A stretch of DNA of 64,000 nucleotides from Basidiobolus meristosporus CBS 931.73 (GCA_002104905.1 MCFE01000051.1:1-64000); one strand, 5' to 3'; numbered from the stretch's first letter, positions 43,001 to 55,421 are shown. Notes: generated by a model not told the origin, from the sequence alone. Made by a program: numbers and translations.

Positions 43001-45701
43001 CGACCCTTCGGTGAACATTGAGAATTACACCCTGGAGCCGTACTCCCGTTACCATGATTATCGCTTTGCTGCCATCGGAAACGACTACGCGAAAAACGAT
43101 TATTACACCAATAACCTGATGGTTTACATGCGCAAGAAGTTCGCCAAAGGTCAAGTGGCTTATTCGACCAAGGCCGTTCGCCAGAAGGCGCAAACTGTTA
43201 ATGGTGGCGTATGGGGAATTGTCGATAACAAGGTGTACGACTTGACCAGATACAAGGCTGCTTTTACCAGCAACCCTCCAGGATGGGGGGATAGAGGTAA
43301 CGTCAACCTGGACTTCCTGGATCCAAATCTTTACGACACCTTTAAGAGCAACAACGGACAGGATGTCACTGGCAACATTAATGCGCTCTATGCCGCTCAA
43401 CCAGAGCAGAAGGCGCAGATGATGAGGTGTCTTCGGAATCTGTTTTATGCCGGTGTCGTGGATACCAGAAATTCGCCCCAATGCATGTTCTCGAATTATT
43501 TCCTACTTGCTGCCACCGTTTTCATGATGTCCATCATTCTCTTCAAGTTCTTGGCTGCGTTGCAACTTGGTTCATTAAGAGAGCCAGAAGATCACGACAA
43601 GTTTGTGGTTTGTCAGGTCCCTTGTTATACCGAAGGCGAAGACTCTCTCAAGAGAACCATCGACTCGCTTGCTGTGCTGAAGTATGATGATAAGCGCAAG
43701 CTTCTGTTTGTTGTTGCTGATGGTATGATCATCGGCGGTGGAAATGACAAGCCCACTCCCATGATTGTGTTGGATATCCTTGGCCATGACGCATCCGTGG
43801 AGCCGGAGCCTTTGGCCTACAAGGCGCTAGGCGAGGGTAATCAGCAGCTCAACATGGGCAAGGTGTACACCGGTCTTTACGAATGTTCGGGCCACGTTGT
43901 GCCATACATCGTTGTGGTGAAGATAGGAAAGCCTTCCGAACGCTCCAGACCAGGCAATCGTGGTAAACGTGACTCGCAGTTGATCCTCATGCAGTTCTTC
44001 AACAAGGTCCACTTCAACACCGAGATGACTCCGCTTGAGCTCGAGATGTACCATCAGATCAAGAATGTGATCGGTGTGGACCCATTCTTCTACGAGTATG
44101 TATTAATGGTGGATGCCGATACCATCGTTCTGCCAGACTCGCTCAACCGAATGATCTCCTGCATGCTTAACGATTCCAAGATCATGGGTCTCTGTGGAGA
44201 AACGCAGCTGTTGAATGAGAAGGCCTCGTTCATCACCATGATCCAAGTCTTCGAGTATTTCATTTCCCATCATTTGAACAAGGCCTTCGAGTCGCTGTTC
44301 GGATCGGTCACCTGCCTACCCGGTTGCTTCTGTATGTATCGCTTCCGTACCCCAATCAAGAACCAGCCTCTCCTGATCGCCAACGTGATCATCGAGGAGT
44401 ATTCCGAGAACAAGGTCGACACCCTCCACAAGAAGAATTTGCTCTCGCTTGGTGAGGATCGTTACCTGACCACGTTGATGTTGAAGCACTTCAACTACAA
44501 CAAGATGACTTTCACGCCCGATGCCAAGTGTCAAACCAACGCCCCTGATGAGTGGTCGGTGTTGTTGTCGCAGCGGCGTCGTTGGATCAACTCCACCATC
44601 CATAACCTGGCCGAGTTGCTGTATCTTCCTCGTCTTTGCGGTTTCTGCTGCTTCTCCATGAGATTCGTTGTGTTCATCGATTTGCTTTCGACCATCATCA
44701 TGCCGGTGCAGTGTTTCTACCTTGGCTTCCTTTTGTACAAGGTGATCACCGACCCATCCTCCTTCCCGGTCATCGCCATCATCATGCTTGCCGCCATCTA
44801 CGGCTTCCAGATCTTCATCTTCCTGATCAAACGTCAATGGCAGCACATTGGCTGGATGATTGTATACCTTCTCTCCCTACCCATCTTCAGTCTCTTCCTC
44901 CCGGTCTACGCCTTCTGGCACTTTGACGACTTCTCTTGGGGTAACACCCGTGTGGTCGTTGGTGAGAAGGGTAGCGTCACCCACGTCTCGACCGAGGAGA
45001 AGTTTGACCCCGCCTCGGTGCCCCTCAAGAAATGGAGTGATTACGAGCAAGAGCTTTGGGAAGTTGGCACCCACGTGTCCCACGAATCCAAAGGATCCAG
45101 CCCGTCAGCCCGGGAGAGCTATCGCAGTCGCTCCAAGTCCCGCATCCCGGATAACACCTCGGTGTACACAGGCATGGCGCCCATTTCAACCCACAGCATC
45201 CCTGACCCATACCTACCCACCGGCATGCGTGGCCGCTCCGTTTCTCCTGCTCCTCCATCAATCCATAGTCATAGCATGTCGCCCTATCCAGCTGGCCCGA
45301 TGCCAGGTCGGAATCCATCCCATTCTGTAGATCGCAACTCGAGGGCCTACTCAGTGGCCAGGTCGGAATACAGGGATTACTCCCGCAGCCGTGGGCCCAC
45401 GCTGGATGTTCCTGGATACAACCCTCGCGCAAGCAATGCCTCCAACCTCTCCCCCATGATGGGTGCTCCTGGCTATCATCAGATGCAGCCACTTGGCAGC
45501 CGACCTGGCAGTGTGATCAATCCTGTCTCGGACCATGAGATCATGGAGGAGATCCGACACATCCTGTCCACTGCCAACCTAATGTCCATCACCAAGAAGC
45601 AAGTTCGTGACGAACTGTCCCGCCATTTCGGAATGGACATGACCCACAAGAAGGAATACATTAATAATTGCATTGACATGATCCTCCAAGGTCAGTTGTA
45701 A
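40039..45701 (+). CDS. Myosin-motor chitin synthase (class V/VII type)
   Basis: Polymerises GlcNAc from UDP-GlcNAc into chitin at the plasma membrane; the myosin-like head helps target it to growth sites. Two exons (40039-40367, 40427-45701, intron 59 nt) give 1867 residues. Order: myosin head (P-loop SGETGGGKSY spanning the intron; switch I NNNASRFGNYTEVQF; switch II DMPGFQSF); membrane segment and cytochrome b5-like domain (RGEVFDFKDLNHYG); chitin synthase core with QVPCYTEGEDSLKRTIDSLA, MVDADT, LGEDRYLTTLMLKHFNY, the product-binding QRRRW and C-terminal membrane helices; a Ser/Arg-rich linker; and a DEK C-terminal domain (MEEIRHILSTANLMSITKKQ). Complete and uninterrupted. A 649-codon antisense frame at 41532-43481 is a codon-bias shadow. 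Confidence 0.97.
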
Positions 45702-46069
45702 CCCGCCGACTGAGCCCCTCTTAACTCATTGATTGTCATATACCACCAACCCCATTCCCATTCCCATTCCCATTCCCCCCCTCCGAAGATATCCTTGGCA
45801 TGGAGCAACCAGGTTTTTTTTGACTCGACCCAATGTATGAATATGTAATTAGTTTTGCCTCATGCAAACACATTTCCTCATTCTTATCTTATCGATCCTT
45901 CATCTATTTCCATAATAAACGTGTGTATCATCTATCCATCGACCATCGACCATTGACACATGTACCGGATCATTCGGATTCGTTGTTTATTTATAGAGAG
46001 ACTCGCGAGGTGGGAATTTACAAGGAATCTAGTTCGGTTACTTTACACTACACGTCCGCGCCAATTCTA
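45702..46069. other. Convergent intergenic region with CCCATT microsatellite
   Basis: 368 bp between the stops of the chitin synthase (+) and the DUF726 gene (-). Contains the repeat at 45751-45776 and presumed 3' UTRs (AATAAA near 45915). Confidence 0.6.
45751..45776 (+). repeat. (CCCATT)n microsatellite
   Basis: Four to five copies of CCCATT followed by a C run, in the 3' UTR of the chitin synthase gene. Confidence 0.85.
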
Positions 46070-48562
46070 TTACAATCCAACGGTTGCTTTCGTGTGGCGG
46101 AAGCGGACTGGCATCGGCACGGCCAGATTCACCTCCACCTCCGGTTGGACCGTCTCTTTCTCGATCACTAGCTTCGGCATGGTGCTCTCGATCTCCTTCA
46201 CCTCGCACCCGGCCGCCAGCAACTCCTTCCGCATCTGCTCGAGGTCCCTTTGGTGGGCGGCGGCCGGGGTGCTCTCCTCCGCCTCCTGCCCTGGCTCCTC
46301 AAACGTCTCGCTGGTCACTTGGATGCCCATCTTCTTCATTAGCCGGGGCATGCTGGCGCGGTATAGGAGATGTCCGTTGATCATGTCGGTGAGGTCGAGG
46401 TTCTCCAGGTTCGGGACGTCCGCCACCGCACGTAGTCCCGCGATGGGCCGACCAACCGCGCTGGCCCGGTAAAGAAATCCTGGGGGAGGAGGGGTCAGTT
46501 GGGTGGGCATGTGATTTGCCGGTCGAGGAGGAACGCTCGCTTACCTAGCACCCAATCCGTTTTCACGTAACCGTTCACGAATCTCCCCGAGACCACGCTG
46601 GCCGCTTGCTTCCACTGCTTGGTGCTTGCTGTGACTGGGGTTCCGAAGAGGTAGACATCTTCCACTATACCGTACGCGTTGACTCGAGCAAGTTCTAGCA
46701 GGCAGTAGAAGATCACTCGGGACCCTAGAGAAAAGCCGACCAGGCTTACCGGGCGGTGCCCTTGAACATGGTTCAGTAGAGTGTCGGCCAAGACCTATTC
46801 GTCAAGAGAGGGAAAGAAAGAGGGGGGGGGGATTCAGTTGATGGAGTAAGTGTCGCTTTTCAATGTCGTCCGAACGTACCAAGCCTGCTTTACGGGCCTT
46901 GTCTAATCCGATGGACCATGGGTTGTCGATCAAGTACCCGATTTTGGTGAGGGCCAAAGGCCATGCCAAAGCGGCCAGTAGGGCGTGCAGCATGGTGTGC
47001 TGCAAGATTTGCTGTGTCGCGAAGCTGACAACCTATGCGGGGGCTTAGTCGGTCGTACCCAACGGAGCGGGGAAATCCCAGGAATCCTTACCTCACCAGC
47101 GACCATCTTCAGGGCGTTTCCTAGCTGTCTCAAGACCTCCGTTTCCCACGACAGACTGAAATGATCGCCGTTGTCCGGGTCCACGGTGGAGAACGGGAGG
47201 GTCGCCTCGTCATCTTCTCCGGTCAACCACCCGCCAATGGTGATCAGGACGTTCGCGCGTTTGGCATCGTGCTGAGGGATGAATTGGAAGGTGCTGATCC
47301 CTTTGGTCCTTTTGGCCATCTTCTTACCGGCCAGCCCTAAACCGAATTCCGATGTGAGTTCGCCCAACGGAGATCATGCGAACTACGCTCTCTTACCTGC
47401 TCCGGTCACTGCTCCCCCTGTGGTGATGAGCGCGATCCCTCCGGTACTTCCTAAAAACGCCGTGGTCCCTCCCACTCCCAGTCCGGTGAACGCGGCCCCG
47501 ATACCGGCCCCGATCACCGGCGCAAGCAGTCCCGCGGAAAGTCCGAGCACCAGACTGCCCCCTGTGGAATCCGGTCAAATCACGTTACTACGGGTGGACC
47601 ACAGTCCCAAATGGCTCCCTTGAAAACTACCTGTCACCGCGAGACCCATCAGGATGAGCCGTTTCGTTTTGTTCCGCTTGTTACGCCCGTAGGACTCCTT
47701 GTCGTGTTTCAACGTTTCCGCCACCTCGTAGAGCTGCAGCTGCTGGGTGACGTTCTTCTCCAGGTCCACCACGTCCACCCAACCGAGCCCCAGCAGCCCC
47801 GCCACCCGTTTCAGCAGCACCCGGGCCCGGGGATCGTACATGTTGTCCGAGATGCACAGCAGAAACAGGTCGCAGATAATCGTCCACCGGATGTCGATGG
47901 TGACCGTGTGCTGGATCTCGGCGAAGTTCTTCGAGTTCCTGGCCGTCTCGGGGGTCTCGAGCGTCTCCACCGTAACACTCTGCCCCTTCTCCACCAACGA
48001 TCTGCACATGTCCTCCGCCACCAGGCCGTGGCGCCTCAGCTGTAGCAGCATCTCCTGTTCTGGGAAAGGTCCGGGTCAATCAACGTCGAGGGTGGGCGGG
48101 TGTGGTCCGCCGCTGTTCAACCTTCCGCGGGGCTCACTTACCTTTGGGGTCCACATCCATGTGCGCGAACAGCTTCTGCAGCAGTCGTTTGGAGAAGTTC
48201 GCCCAGCTCCCCCGCGCCGCGCCGAACTCCTCCTCCGCAAGGGACTCCTCCAACTCCGCCAGCACCACGGTGCACAGCCCGACGTAGGCGAACTTTCGCT
48301 GCTCGTCAAAGATGTCCTTCGTGGTGTGGATGCTCTGGAACTTCCCTTCGGCCGGCGGGGTGGCCGAGGAATACGGGGGCGAGGGGTCGTGTGGGGCTTC
48401 GTAGGAGCAGTACGCCTGGAGGGTGGTGTCGGTGAAGGAGTCCTCCGTGTCGTCGTCGAAGAGTTCCGAAAGCCCGGTGGTTCGCGTGGGGAGCTTCTCC
48501 TGGTCCAAAGTGATCGAATACTTGGTCGGGTCAGACCGTTCCTCCTCCGGTGAGAACTCCAT
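46070..48562 (-). CDS. DUF726/TMCO4-family alpha/beta-hydrolase membrane protein
   Basis: Family includes human TMCO4 and yeast Mil1/YFL034W; exact reaction unknown. ATG at 48562 (MEFSPEEERSDPTKY). Acidic N-terminus, then FAYVGLCTVVLAELEESLAE, MLLQLRRHGLVAEDMCRSLV, and a charged stretch KESYGRNKRNKTKRL. A Gly/Ala-rich membrane region follows (GLSAGLLAPVIGAGIGAAFT, TGGIALITTGGAVTGAGLAG). The hydrolase part has VLITIGGWLTGEDDEATLPF, SLSWETEVLRQLGNALKMVA, a helix LHALLAALAWPLALTKIGYL, and the nucleophile elbow VSLVGFSLGSRVIFYCL (G-x-S-x-G), then VEDVYLFGTPVTASTKQW. The C-terminal tail is variable, stop at 46070. About six short introns. GC content is higher than in neighbouring genes. Confidence 0.88.
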
Positions 48563-50261
48563 GGTTGGAACTGGTGCTGAAGGGAAATGTGAAGGGGAAG
48601 CGGGGTGTGGGTCGTCGACGGTTGGTTGTTCTTGGTGTGTGTTTCGTGGGGTCGTCGTCTCGTAACCTTACGAGGAGAGTGGTGGTGGTGGTGGGGGGGG
48701 AAGTTTTGGGAACGGGCGGTGGTCTGGTCGAACGGATATATAGTCACGTAGGGGGATTCGAACGGACGCTGCAATCCACACATGGACGAAAATTTCGATC
48801 CGGTGTCAGGTGACCCGGGAGAGGGGTGGAAATCGATTTCATTAAACCTGGGTTGCCAAGAATAGATTGGGCTCATTTACGCACACCTGTCCATGAATTC
48901 CATTCTTCCTTCGAACATTTCCACTGGCCCACTCAGGTGTGATTCGCAAATCCGGTGTCCCCTGACCATACATGCTGTCAGACTCTCGTGCGCTAGGATC
49001 TCAACCCGAGATCCCCGGTCCCGCCGTGGTAATATGCGTTCCGAATGACCGATTTACACATCGCTCATCCTTGTGATGGTCTCCATCATTGGCTTGAGAA
49101 ACGTGGGGCTGCCCACATTGTATGGTCGGATCTTCAACGATATCGACCCATCCAGTGGCCAATCACGTTCCCAATGATCAGAGCGGGTTTCTTCCAGAGT
49201 AGGATGATCCGGATGATCCAGTCCAGGCATCTCAGGTGCTTGGCGCTAGTGGGTGGGTCTTGGCGAAGTGGTGCGGTTTACTGGGGGATGGACCGGTGAG
49301 GTTTGGTGACACGTACGTGGCTAGGATCAGTCGAACCATCTTGAGCCTCCAGGGTACCTGGACCGTCTAACCTGCTATGGCGGAGCTAGTTTTGAGCGAG
49401 TGCCACATACTCGCTGATTGATGCCGGCCAGAACCAATCTACCAAGCGGCATGACGTCGGAAAATCCCCCGCCAAGGCACTGGCCTTGCTGCCCGCTTCC
49501 ACCACCATTCGCCCTGCATAGTCCCGGGGTTCCCGGTTGTCTAATCCCGCTCCCGCACTGCTCTGTCTAACCACCTCCGCAGATCCCCGTATCCCGCATC
49601 GAACTGCAAGTACGCCACCTATGTCCACACTGTGTCTCCTGGTTTGGCCCCAACCCTGTCTCTGATCCTTTCCACGGTGATGGCTGCGTAGACAACCACA
49701 TGCCAAGTGGAATCTCCAATCCATTGCTAGATAAGTCCATCTCTGAGACCATCTCGACCACCCATGTACTCCCCCTCCACCCGCTTGGGGTGGTGGAGGC
49801 ACCCCGGTTCTCTTCTTCTTGTTCCCTGGGAGCTAGGCGGGTGCTTGGCTGGGTGACAAGCCTGATGGTTTGGTACGCCAAGAATCCCACCTGGTGTGTA
49901 AGATGCACCCAGCATCATGCACCAGATAGTCCTGGAAATTCAGGCGTGGTGAGGTCTCACTGATCCTGGTGGAGTCAGTGATTGGCATCAGTTAGACACC
50001 AACCTCACCTTCAGGGTAGTGGGTTCAGCCAAAGCTGGGGATCAGGCATTTTGGCAATACCCTACAGGATGTAAAGCAGGGATGCATGGGAGGGGACTGT
50101 CAACTCCAAGCCTAAAACCTGTATTGATGGTGCATCATGTGGCTCCACTGGCTGATCTGTATGTTATGTAGTATTGATTTGAAATTTGGCTGGCAGGTGG
50201 TTGATTCTCTGCCTGGATTGGTGCTCCAGAGGTTGTATTCCTGGCCTCTCACCCTGTGATG
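48563..50261. other. 1.7-kb region without a supported gene; boundary of the repeat arm
   Basis: The first 450 bp are the 5' region of the DUF726 gene (TATATA near 48737). From about 49,400 to 49,900 several overlapping minus-strand frames (49386-49802, 49567-49908) and short in-frame-stop stretches give protein-like pieces (e.g. YAAITVERIRDRVGAKPGDT), which may be a decayed gene or element; I recognise no family. CpG dinucleotides are normal up to about 49,950 and then almost absent. Confidence 0.4.
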
Positions 50262-50687
50262 TGTTGTGAAAATTTGTAATTCCACCTAAATATTCACCTA
50301 ACTTAGTCACTTGGATCATTGCCTATAAATCTTAGAGAATACTGACCAAATTCCTTGTTGGGATTTACTTCAAATATTTTCACCAGAACATCAGATACCC
50401 AGAATGTGAAAATTCTCAAAGTTGTCTTGACAACCCCAAACCTTGTACACATGTTCTTGGGACCTTCCTAAGCATATTCTGTGTGGGTTTTTGGCCAAGA
50501 CCATGTAAAAGTATAAGTACTACTCTTACACTTAATAAATCATTATGTGAAAACCACATAACCTACTTATTCTCCCAATCACTTCCAATATGTCCAAGAC
50601 TCTTACACTTAATAAATCATTATGTGAAAACCACATAACCTACTTATTCTCCCAATCACTTCCAATATGTCCAAGACTCTTACAAAA
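50262..50687 (+). repeat. Ty1/copia LTR, copy A (forward), with internal 77-bp duplication
   Basis: Starts TGTTGTGAAAATTTG and ends near CTCTTACA. It is the reverse complement of the sequences at 53013-53359 and 55073-55421, sharing for example CCTAACTTAGTCACTT, AATTCCTTGTTGGG and CACTTCCAATATGTCCAAG. It is about 77 bp longer than those because its 3' end is duplicated (50522-50598 and 50599-50675). It directly precedes the copia gag remnant. Confidence 0.8.
50522..50675 (+). repeat. 77-bp tandem duplication inside LTR A
   Basis: Two apparently identical head-to-tail copies, each starting ACTCTTACACTTAATAAATC; the third partial start at 50676 resumes the normal LTR end. Absent from the other two LTR copies. 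Confidence 0.9.
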
Positions 50688-50689
50688 AG

Positions 50690-52884
50690 TTATGAGCCCC
50701 AATCTGTCACTCTCTGCAATGTTTATAACTGCAACTACTGGAACCTTTCCCTCTGATGAAAAGTTGGATGGACCCAAATAGCAAGTCTGGAAGGTGAAGA
50801 TGAAGATATGGCTACAGGAAAGAGGCCTTTGGGATATTGTTATGGGAGAAGAATGCCCACTTAAAAACACTGGAGAAGAAGCCTTTAAAAATTTTGGAAG
50901 AAAGAACAAAGTGCCTTTAACTGCATTTGCCTTGATGCTAAAGACACATTGCTAATCCAAAGATCACAAGTAGAAACAGCAAAGAATACTTACAAGGCCT
51001 TAGAAGACGCCTACTAATCATGTTCAGCTATTAAGACAATGCATCTTAGACAAAAATTCTCTACTGCAAATATGCTCCCAGCAGCAGAAATGAAAAATAT
51101 ACTAATAGATCCACTCCTCTGGTTGATGAGATGGAATCCCTGAATGTAAAACTACTAATGAAGCTGTGGTAGTTACCCTTTTGAATAGCCTCATAGATGC
51201 ACTTTGGGGCCTTGTAGTGGCTCCAGAATATAAAACTGAAGATTTGACCTTAGATTACCTATATGGAAGGCTCCTGGATGGGGAATTAAGAAAATCAAGT
51301 GCTAAAAAGAAGGAAGAAGAAAATACTTTAATAAGTAACAATAACCACCAACAAAGGTACTCAAGAACCTTGAAAGGCAGCAGCAACCTGTTTTGCAGCT
51401 ACTACAAAAGGAAAGTACACACATTAAACCATTACCTCAAAAAGAGAGATAATCAGCAACAAAAGCCTGAATATGGAAATGCTGCAACAACTGAAGATAG
51501 ACTATTCATATCTGCACTAAGTGAGACTACCAACAAGGACTCTCAGATGTGGTATATTAAATCTGGAGCATCTGAACACTTTACACACCATAAAGAACTT
51601 TTCAGCCAATATTGAGAAATTGTAATCAAGAGGGTTTTCATGGGTAAAAATAGAACACCAGATGTAGTTGGAGAAGTAATTCTCCAAGTAAGCCTCACAA
51701 GCAGTGAAGTATGTCACACACTCACCTTCAAAGTGTTGCAATTTTCTGAGGAGTATTGGAAGTGGTGTAGAGAACCAGAGGATTTACAAATAATTCACTT
51801 GTAAATGTATTGATCAAAATTATGGTATTTGTACTTTTGATAAAGTAAAGCAAACAGAAGTGTAGGGTTTGTTAAGGAAGACTCCAAGAGTATGTGTGCA
51901 AAGTGTGGGGTCCTTTGGATGACTTTGAGAAAAATATAATATGGGTATCTTACACTTTGGTGAAAATATTCTTAGTAAATCCCAAAAAGAAATTTGGTCA
52001 GCACAGAATGCTAATCCCAGAATAAGATCTATTTGACTAAGTTAGCATGAATATTTAGGTGATAACTCAACAATTCCAACCCAAAGAAGTATGCCATGTA
52101 CCAGCCATAGCCAAGAACATACATCTGTAAGCAAGGTCACAGCAGAAAGACTCAGTTTCAGCTTGACAATTCCAGATACAGATCACTGCTCAAAATGGTG
52201 CCCATATTGCTCTGGGTATCAGTGATCAACATCTATGCAGGCTGACTTATATTCCATCATATCTGGAAGCAAATAAAAGTAATTTAAATGAAGTAACATT
52301 AATGCTTTGGCACAGGGGATTGGACATATCAATTTTGATTATTTGTACAAAATGATCATAGATCAGCTAATTTCCGGAGTAAAAACTGATCCCCTGGCTA
52401 ATTTAGAGCACTGTGAAGTCTGCATATATGGGAAACAAGCCAGACAACTGCTCAAGAGCTCCAGGCCAATCAAAAGTAAGAAAAAATTAGATCTAATTCA
52501 CTCAGATTTGTGTGGACCTAAGCAAAATTTATCCCTTTATATAGATGATTATACAAGATACGCATGGGTTTACTTCATGGAAAGAAAGGAAGAAGCTCTG
52601 TCTAAGCTGAGGGAGTCTAAAGCCATGGTGGAGAGAAAAATTGATGAAAAAACCAAGAAGATGAACACTGACAATAGTGAAAAATATACCTCAAAGCTCT
52701 TCACCCACTTGTGCAAGATTTATGGGATGAGGCAAGAGACTACTGTACCATACTACCCACAGCAAAATGAAGTATCAGAGCATGCTAACAGATCAATAAT
52801 TGATATGGCAAGGTCTATGATCCAAGATCAAAAATTATCCCATAATTTTTGGACAGAATCAGTTGGTACTGTGATCATCACATG
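50690..52884 (+). pseudogene. Ty1/copia gag-protease-integrase remnant (forward half)
   Basis: Downstream of LTR A. Gag: a start with KLDG, then VWKVKMKIWLQERGLWDIVM (interrupted by a stop just before it), followed further on by LLNSLIDALWGLVVAPEYKT with an Asn-rich zone. Protease: MWYIKSGASEHFTHHKELFS, the [D/S]-S/G-A pattern with Asp replaced by Lys. Pre-integrase and integrase: GHINFDYLYKMI, HCEVCIYGKQARQ, DLIHSDLCGPK, DDYTRYAWVYF and ARSMIQDQKLSHNFW. Many stops and frame breaks lie between these pieces. The reverse transcriptase that should follow is missing here. The sequence stops at about 52,884 where a different repeat begins. Confidence 0.85.
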
Positions 52885-53012
52885 ACATCCCTGGTCTATG
52901 ATGATCAAGCCAAATCAAGTTTGTGAAGATATCCCAATTCCTGCCAGAGCATTCTACTACATTCTAGCAACTTCTTGAGAGCTCCATGTCAGTATTACAC
53001 AATGGCACATTC
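52866..53012 (+). repeat. Interspersed repeat fragment, copy 1 (also at 59728-59875)
   Basis: Shares with 59728-59875 a series of blocks: GATCA/CCCACAT, CCAAATCAAGT, TTCTACTAYATTCTAGCAAC, CTCCA, TTACACA and AACATTCT/CACATTCT. Probably the end of a Ty3/gypsy-type LTR. It sits exactly at the junction of the two opposed copia halves. Confidence 0.6.
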
Positions 53013-53359
53013 TGTTGTATGAATCTTGGAGATATGGAAGTGATTGGGAGAACAAGTAGATTATGTGTTTTTCACTTGATGATTCATTAAATGTAAAAGT
53101 AGTATGTATACTTGTACCCAATATTGGTATAAAAATCCCATAGAATATGTTTAGGATGGTCCCAAGAACATATGTACAAATATTGGGGCTCTTTGGACAA
53201 CTCAGAATGTTTTCACCAAAACTTCAGGTACTGCAACATGAGAATTCTCAAAGTAAATCCCAATCAGGAATTTGGTCAGTATTCTCTGAGATTTGTAGGT
53301 GATGCCTTAAGTGACTAATTTAGGTGAAAATATAGGTCAAATTACAAATTTTTTCAACA
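53013..53359 (-). repeat. Ty1/copia LTR, copy B (reverse)
   Basis: 347 bp, TGTTGTATGAATCTTGG at the left and ...TTTTTTCAACA at the right on the + strand; about as long as copy C and in the same orientation, opposite to copy A. It is the 3' LTR of the minus-strand RT/RNase H block. Confidence 0.85.
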
Positions 53360-53370
53360 CTCCCACTCAA

Positions 53371-54830
53371 CTAAGTGCTCATACTGACTAGTCCTAATTG
53401 TGACCTAGGATATTTAAATTTGTCTCCAACTAATAGGCTAATAAATATGTCTGTAATCATTTCATCTGTAGAACAGTAAACTAGGTTAACTAAGTTACTC
53501 TCTATAGCTTCAAGTATGAAATGATATCTAATATATAGGTGCTTGGTTCCAGCATGAAAAGTTGGATTTCTACCACATTGCCTGTTTGTAGCTTCACAGG
53601 CTGCCATATACTCTGCCTCTGTGGTGGAAAGTGCTCAGGTTGGCTGCTTTCTTGAATTCCATGAAATTGCACCTTTACAGTAACAAAAGGTGTATCCTGT
53701 AATGGATCTTCTGTCTTCTAAATGTCATTCCCAATCACCATCAGAGTATCCCACAAGATCCTATTCTGATCCCTATAGGTGCAACTTAAGCTGATATCAA
53801 CAGCTCTTTTTAGGTATCTGAAAATCAGCTTAACTGCTACATTTTGACCAGATCCATAATTTGGATTATGCTGGCTGACAGCTCCCACTGAATATGAGAT
53901 ATCTGGACATGTTCCAAGCATAAAATACATCTAACAGCCAAACATAGACTGGTAAGGGAATTCTGAGCTTGCAGATGGCACCAAGCTCACTTGATATGGT
54001 GGAGTTTTGACAAAGTTGAGGTTAGTCTCCACTGGGGTAGCTGCCAGTTTACTGTCATCCATTTGGTACTTCTTATATACTTTATGAGTATAATTAGATT
54101 GGCTTAGGGTAATAGTTAAGGTATTTCTGTCTATGGAGAACTTTATCCCTAAGTGGTCACTGAGCTCTCCTAGATTGGACATCCTGAACTCCTTAGATAA
54201 GCTGTAATTACTCCCTGCTAATGTTTCTTGGCTATTGGTAGTTATAATTAGAGCATCCACATAGAGTGCTTATAGAACTAGGTTTGGCCTACCTGGCTTA
54301 CAGTGGATAGTAAAGTCAGCAGTACTCCTTTAGAAACTCAAAAATTCCAAATATGAATCTATCTTGCACTTTCAGGCAAATGGTGATTGTTTGCAACTGT
54401 ATAGAGATTTTTAAGCTTGCAGACAAAATGGGGGTTATCTTGGTCAACTGACCTGTCAGGCTAGTTCATGTAGATGTCTTCAAAATGTTCTCCATTCAAG
54501 ATGTTGATTTTATATCCATATAATGAATAAATAACTTAAATTTAGCTACAATAGCTAATATTAGTCTGATGGAAAAAACTTGGCTACTGGTGCAAATGTC
54601 TCAGTATAGTCAAGTCCTTTTGTCTGAGAATATCCTTTGGCCACAAGTCTTACTTTGTATCTTTCAATTGTACCATCAGCCTTATATGTGGTCTTGAAGA
54701 TCCATCTGCATCTAATTGATTTTTGATTGATTGTTAATCTGACCAAGTCCCAAGTCTGATATTCCATTAGGGCCTGATATTCCTCAGTCACCCTATGGGA
54801 AATAATTGTGATGATCCTGTTAAAAGGCTG
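53371..54830 (-). pseudogene. Ty1/copia reverse transcriptase-RNase H remnant (reverse half)
   Basis: Reads leftward. RT start: [14 protein letters not shown], then [40 protein letters not shown] and APVAK. Further left: FRMSNLGELSDHLGIKFSID and YTHKVYKKYQMDDSKLAATP, then MLGTCPDISYSVGAVSQHNP and the RNase H end EAEYMAACEA with KHLYIRYHFILEA and DEMITDIF. Several stops and frame shifts are present, and the catalytic YVDD stretch of the RT lies in a broken part that I could not find. It lacks gag, protease and integrase on this strand. Confidence 0.85.
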
Positions 54831-55072
54831 TCACAAATTTAAGGTCCCATGACCAAGATGTATTGATTCCATCAGGATACTGCAAAGACTGTCAAATAGA
54901 AATGCACCCCAGATTTCACAAGAAACTTGGTCAAAAATTTTCATCACAACAATACATAAGTGGCTTTTGATTGGTTCTACACCAATTCTCTCACTTTCTA
55001 ATATTGGACACTAAATCACCTCCTACATTTTTAAACTTTGATTGGCTATTGACTCTTTTTCACACTCCATAC
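54831..55072. other. Spacer between RT remnant and LTR C
   Basis: About 240 bp of AT-rich, CpG-free DNA. It may be unrecognisable internal copia sequence; no motif seen. Confidence 0.4.
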
Positions 55073-55421
55073 TGTTGTAAGAGTCTTGGAGATATTGGAA
55101 GTGATTTGGAGAACAAGTAGATTATGTGGTTTTCACTTAATGATTTATTGAATGTAAAAGTAGTATTTATACTTTTACATGGTCTTAGCATTACAAACAC
55201 ATAGAATCGGTTAAGGAAGGTCCCAAGAACATGTGTGCAAAATCTGGGGCTGTTTGGACAACTTTGAGAATTTTCATGTTCTGGGTACCTGGTATTTTGG
55301 TGAAAATATTCCAAGTAAATCCCAACAAGGAATTTGGTCAGTATTCTCTAGGATATGAAGGTAATGATCTAAGTGACTAAGTTAGGTGAATATTTAGGTG
55401 GAAATACAAATTTTTACAGCA
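55073..55421 (-). repeat. Ty1/copia LTR, copy C (reverse)
   Basis: 349 bp, starts TGTTGTAAGAGTCTTGG and ends TTTTTACAGCA on the + strand. Closely similar to copy B. With B it would flank the minus-strand RT/RNase H block as 5' LTR. No matching 5-bp target duplication was visible outside B and C (CATTC versus CTTAC). Confidence 0.85.

Noticed and set aside
41532-43481. 649-codon antisense open frame inside the chitin synthase gene
   Set aside because: It lies wholly opposite a highly conserved coding exon, has no domain of its own, and its length follows from the strong codon bias of the sense gene.
48076-48876. 266-codon minus-strand frame rich in Arg/Pro/Ser
   Set aside because: Out-of-frame shadow of the first exon of the DUF726 gene plus its 5' flank; no domain.
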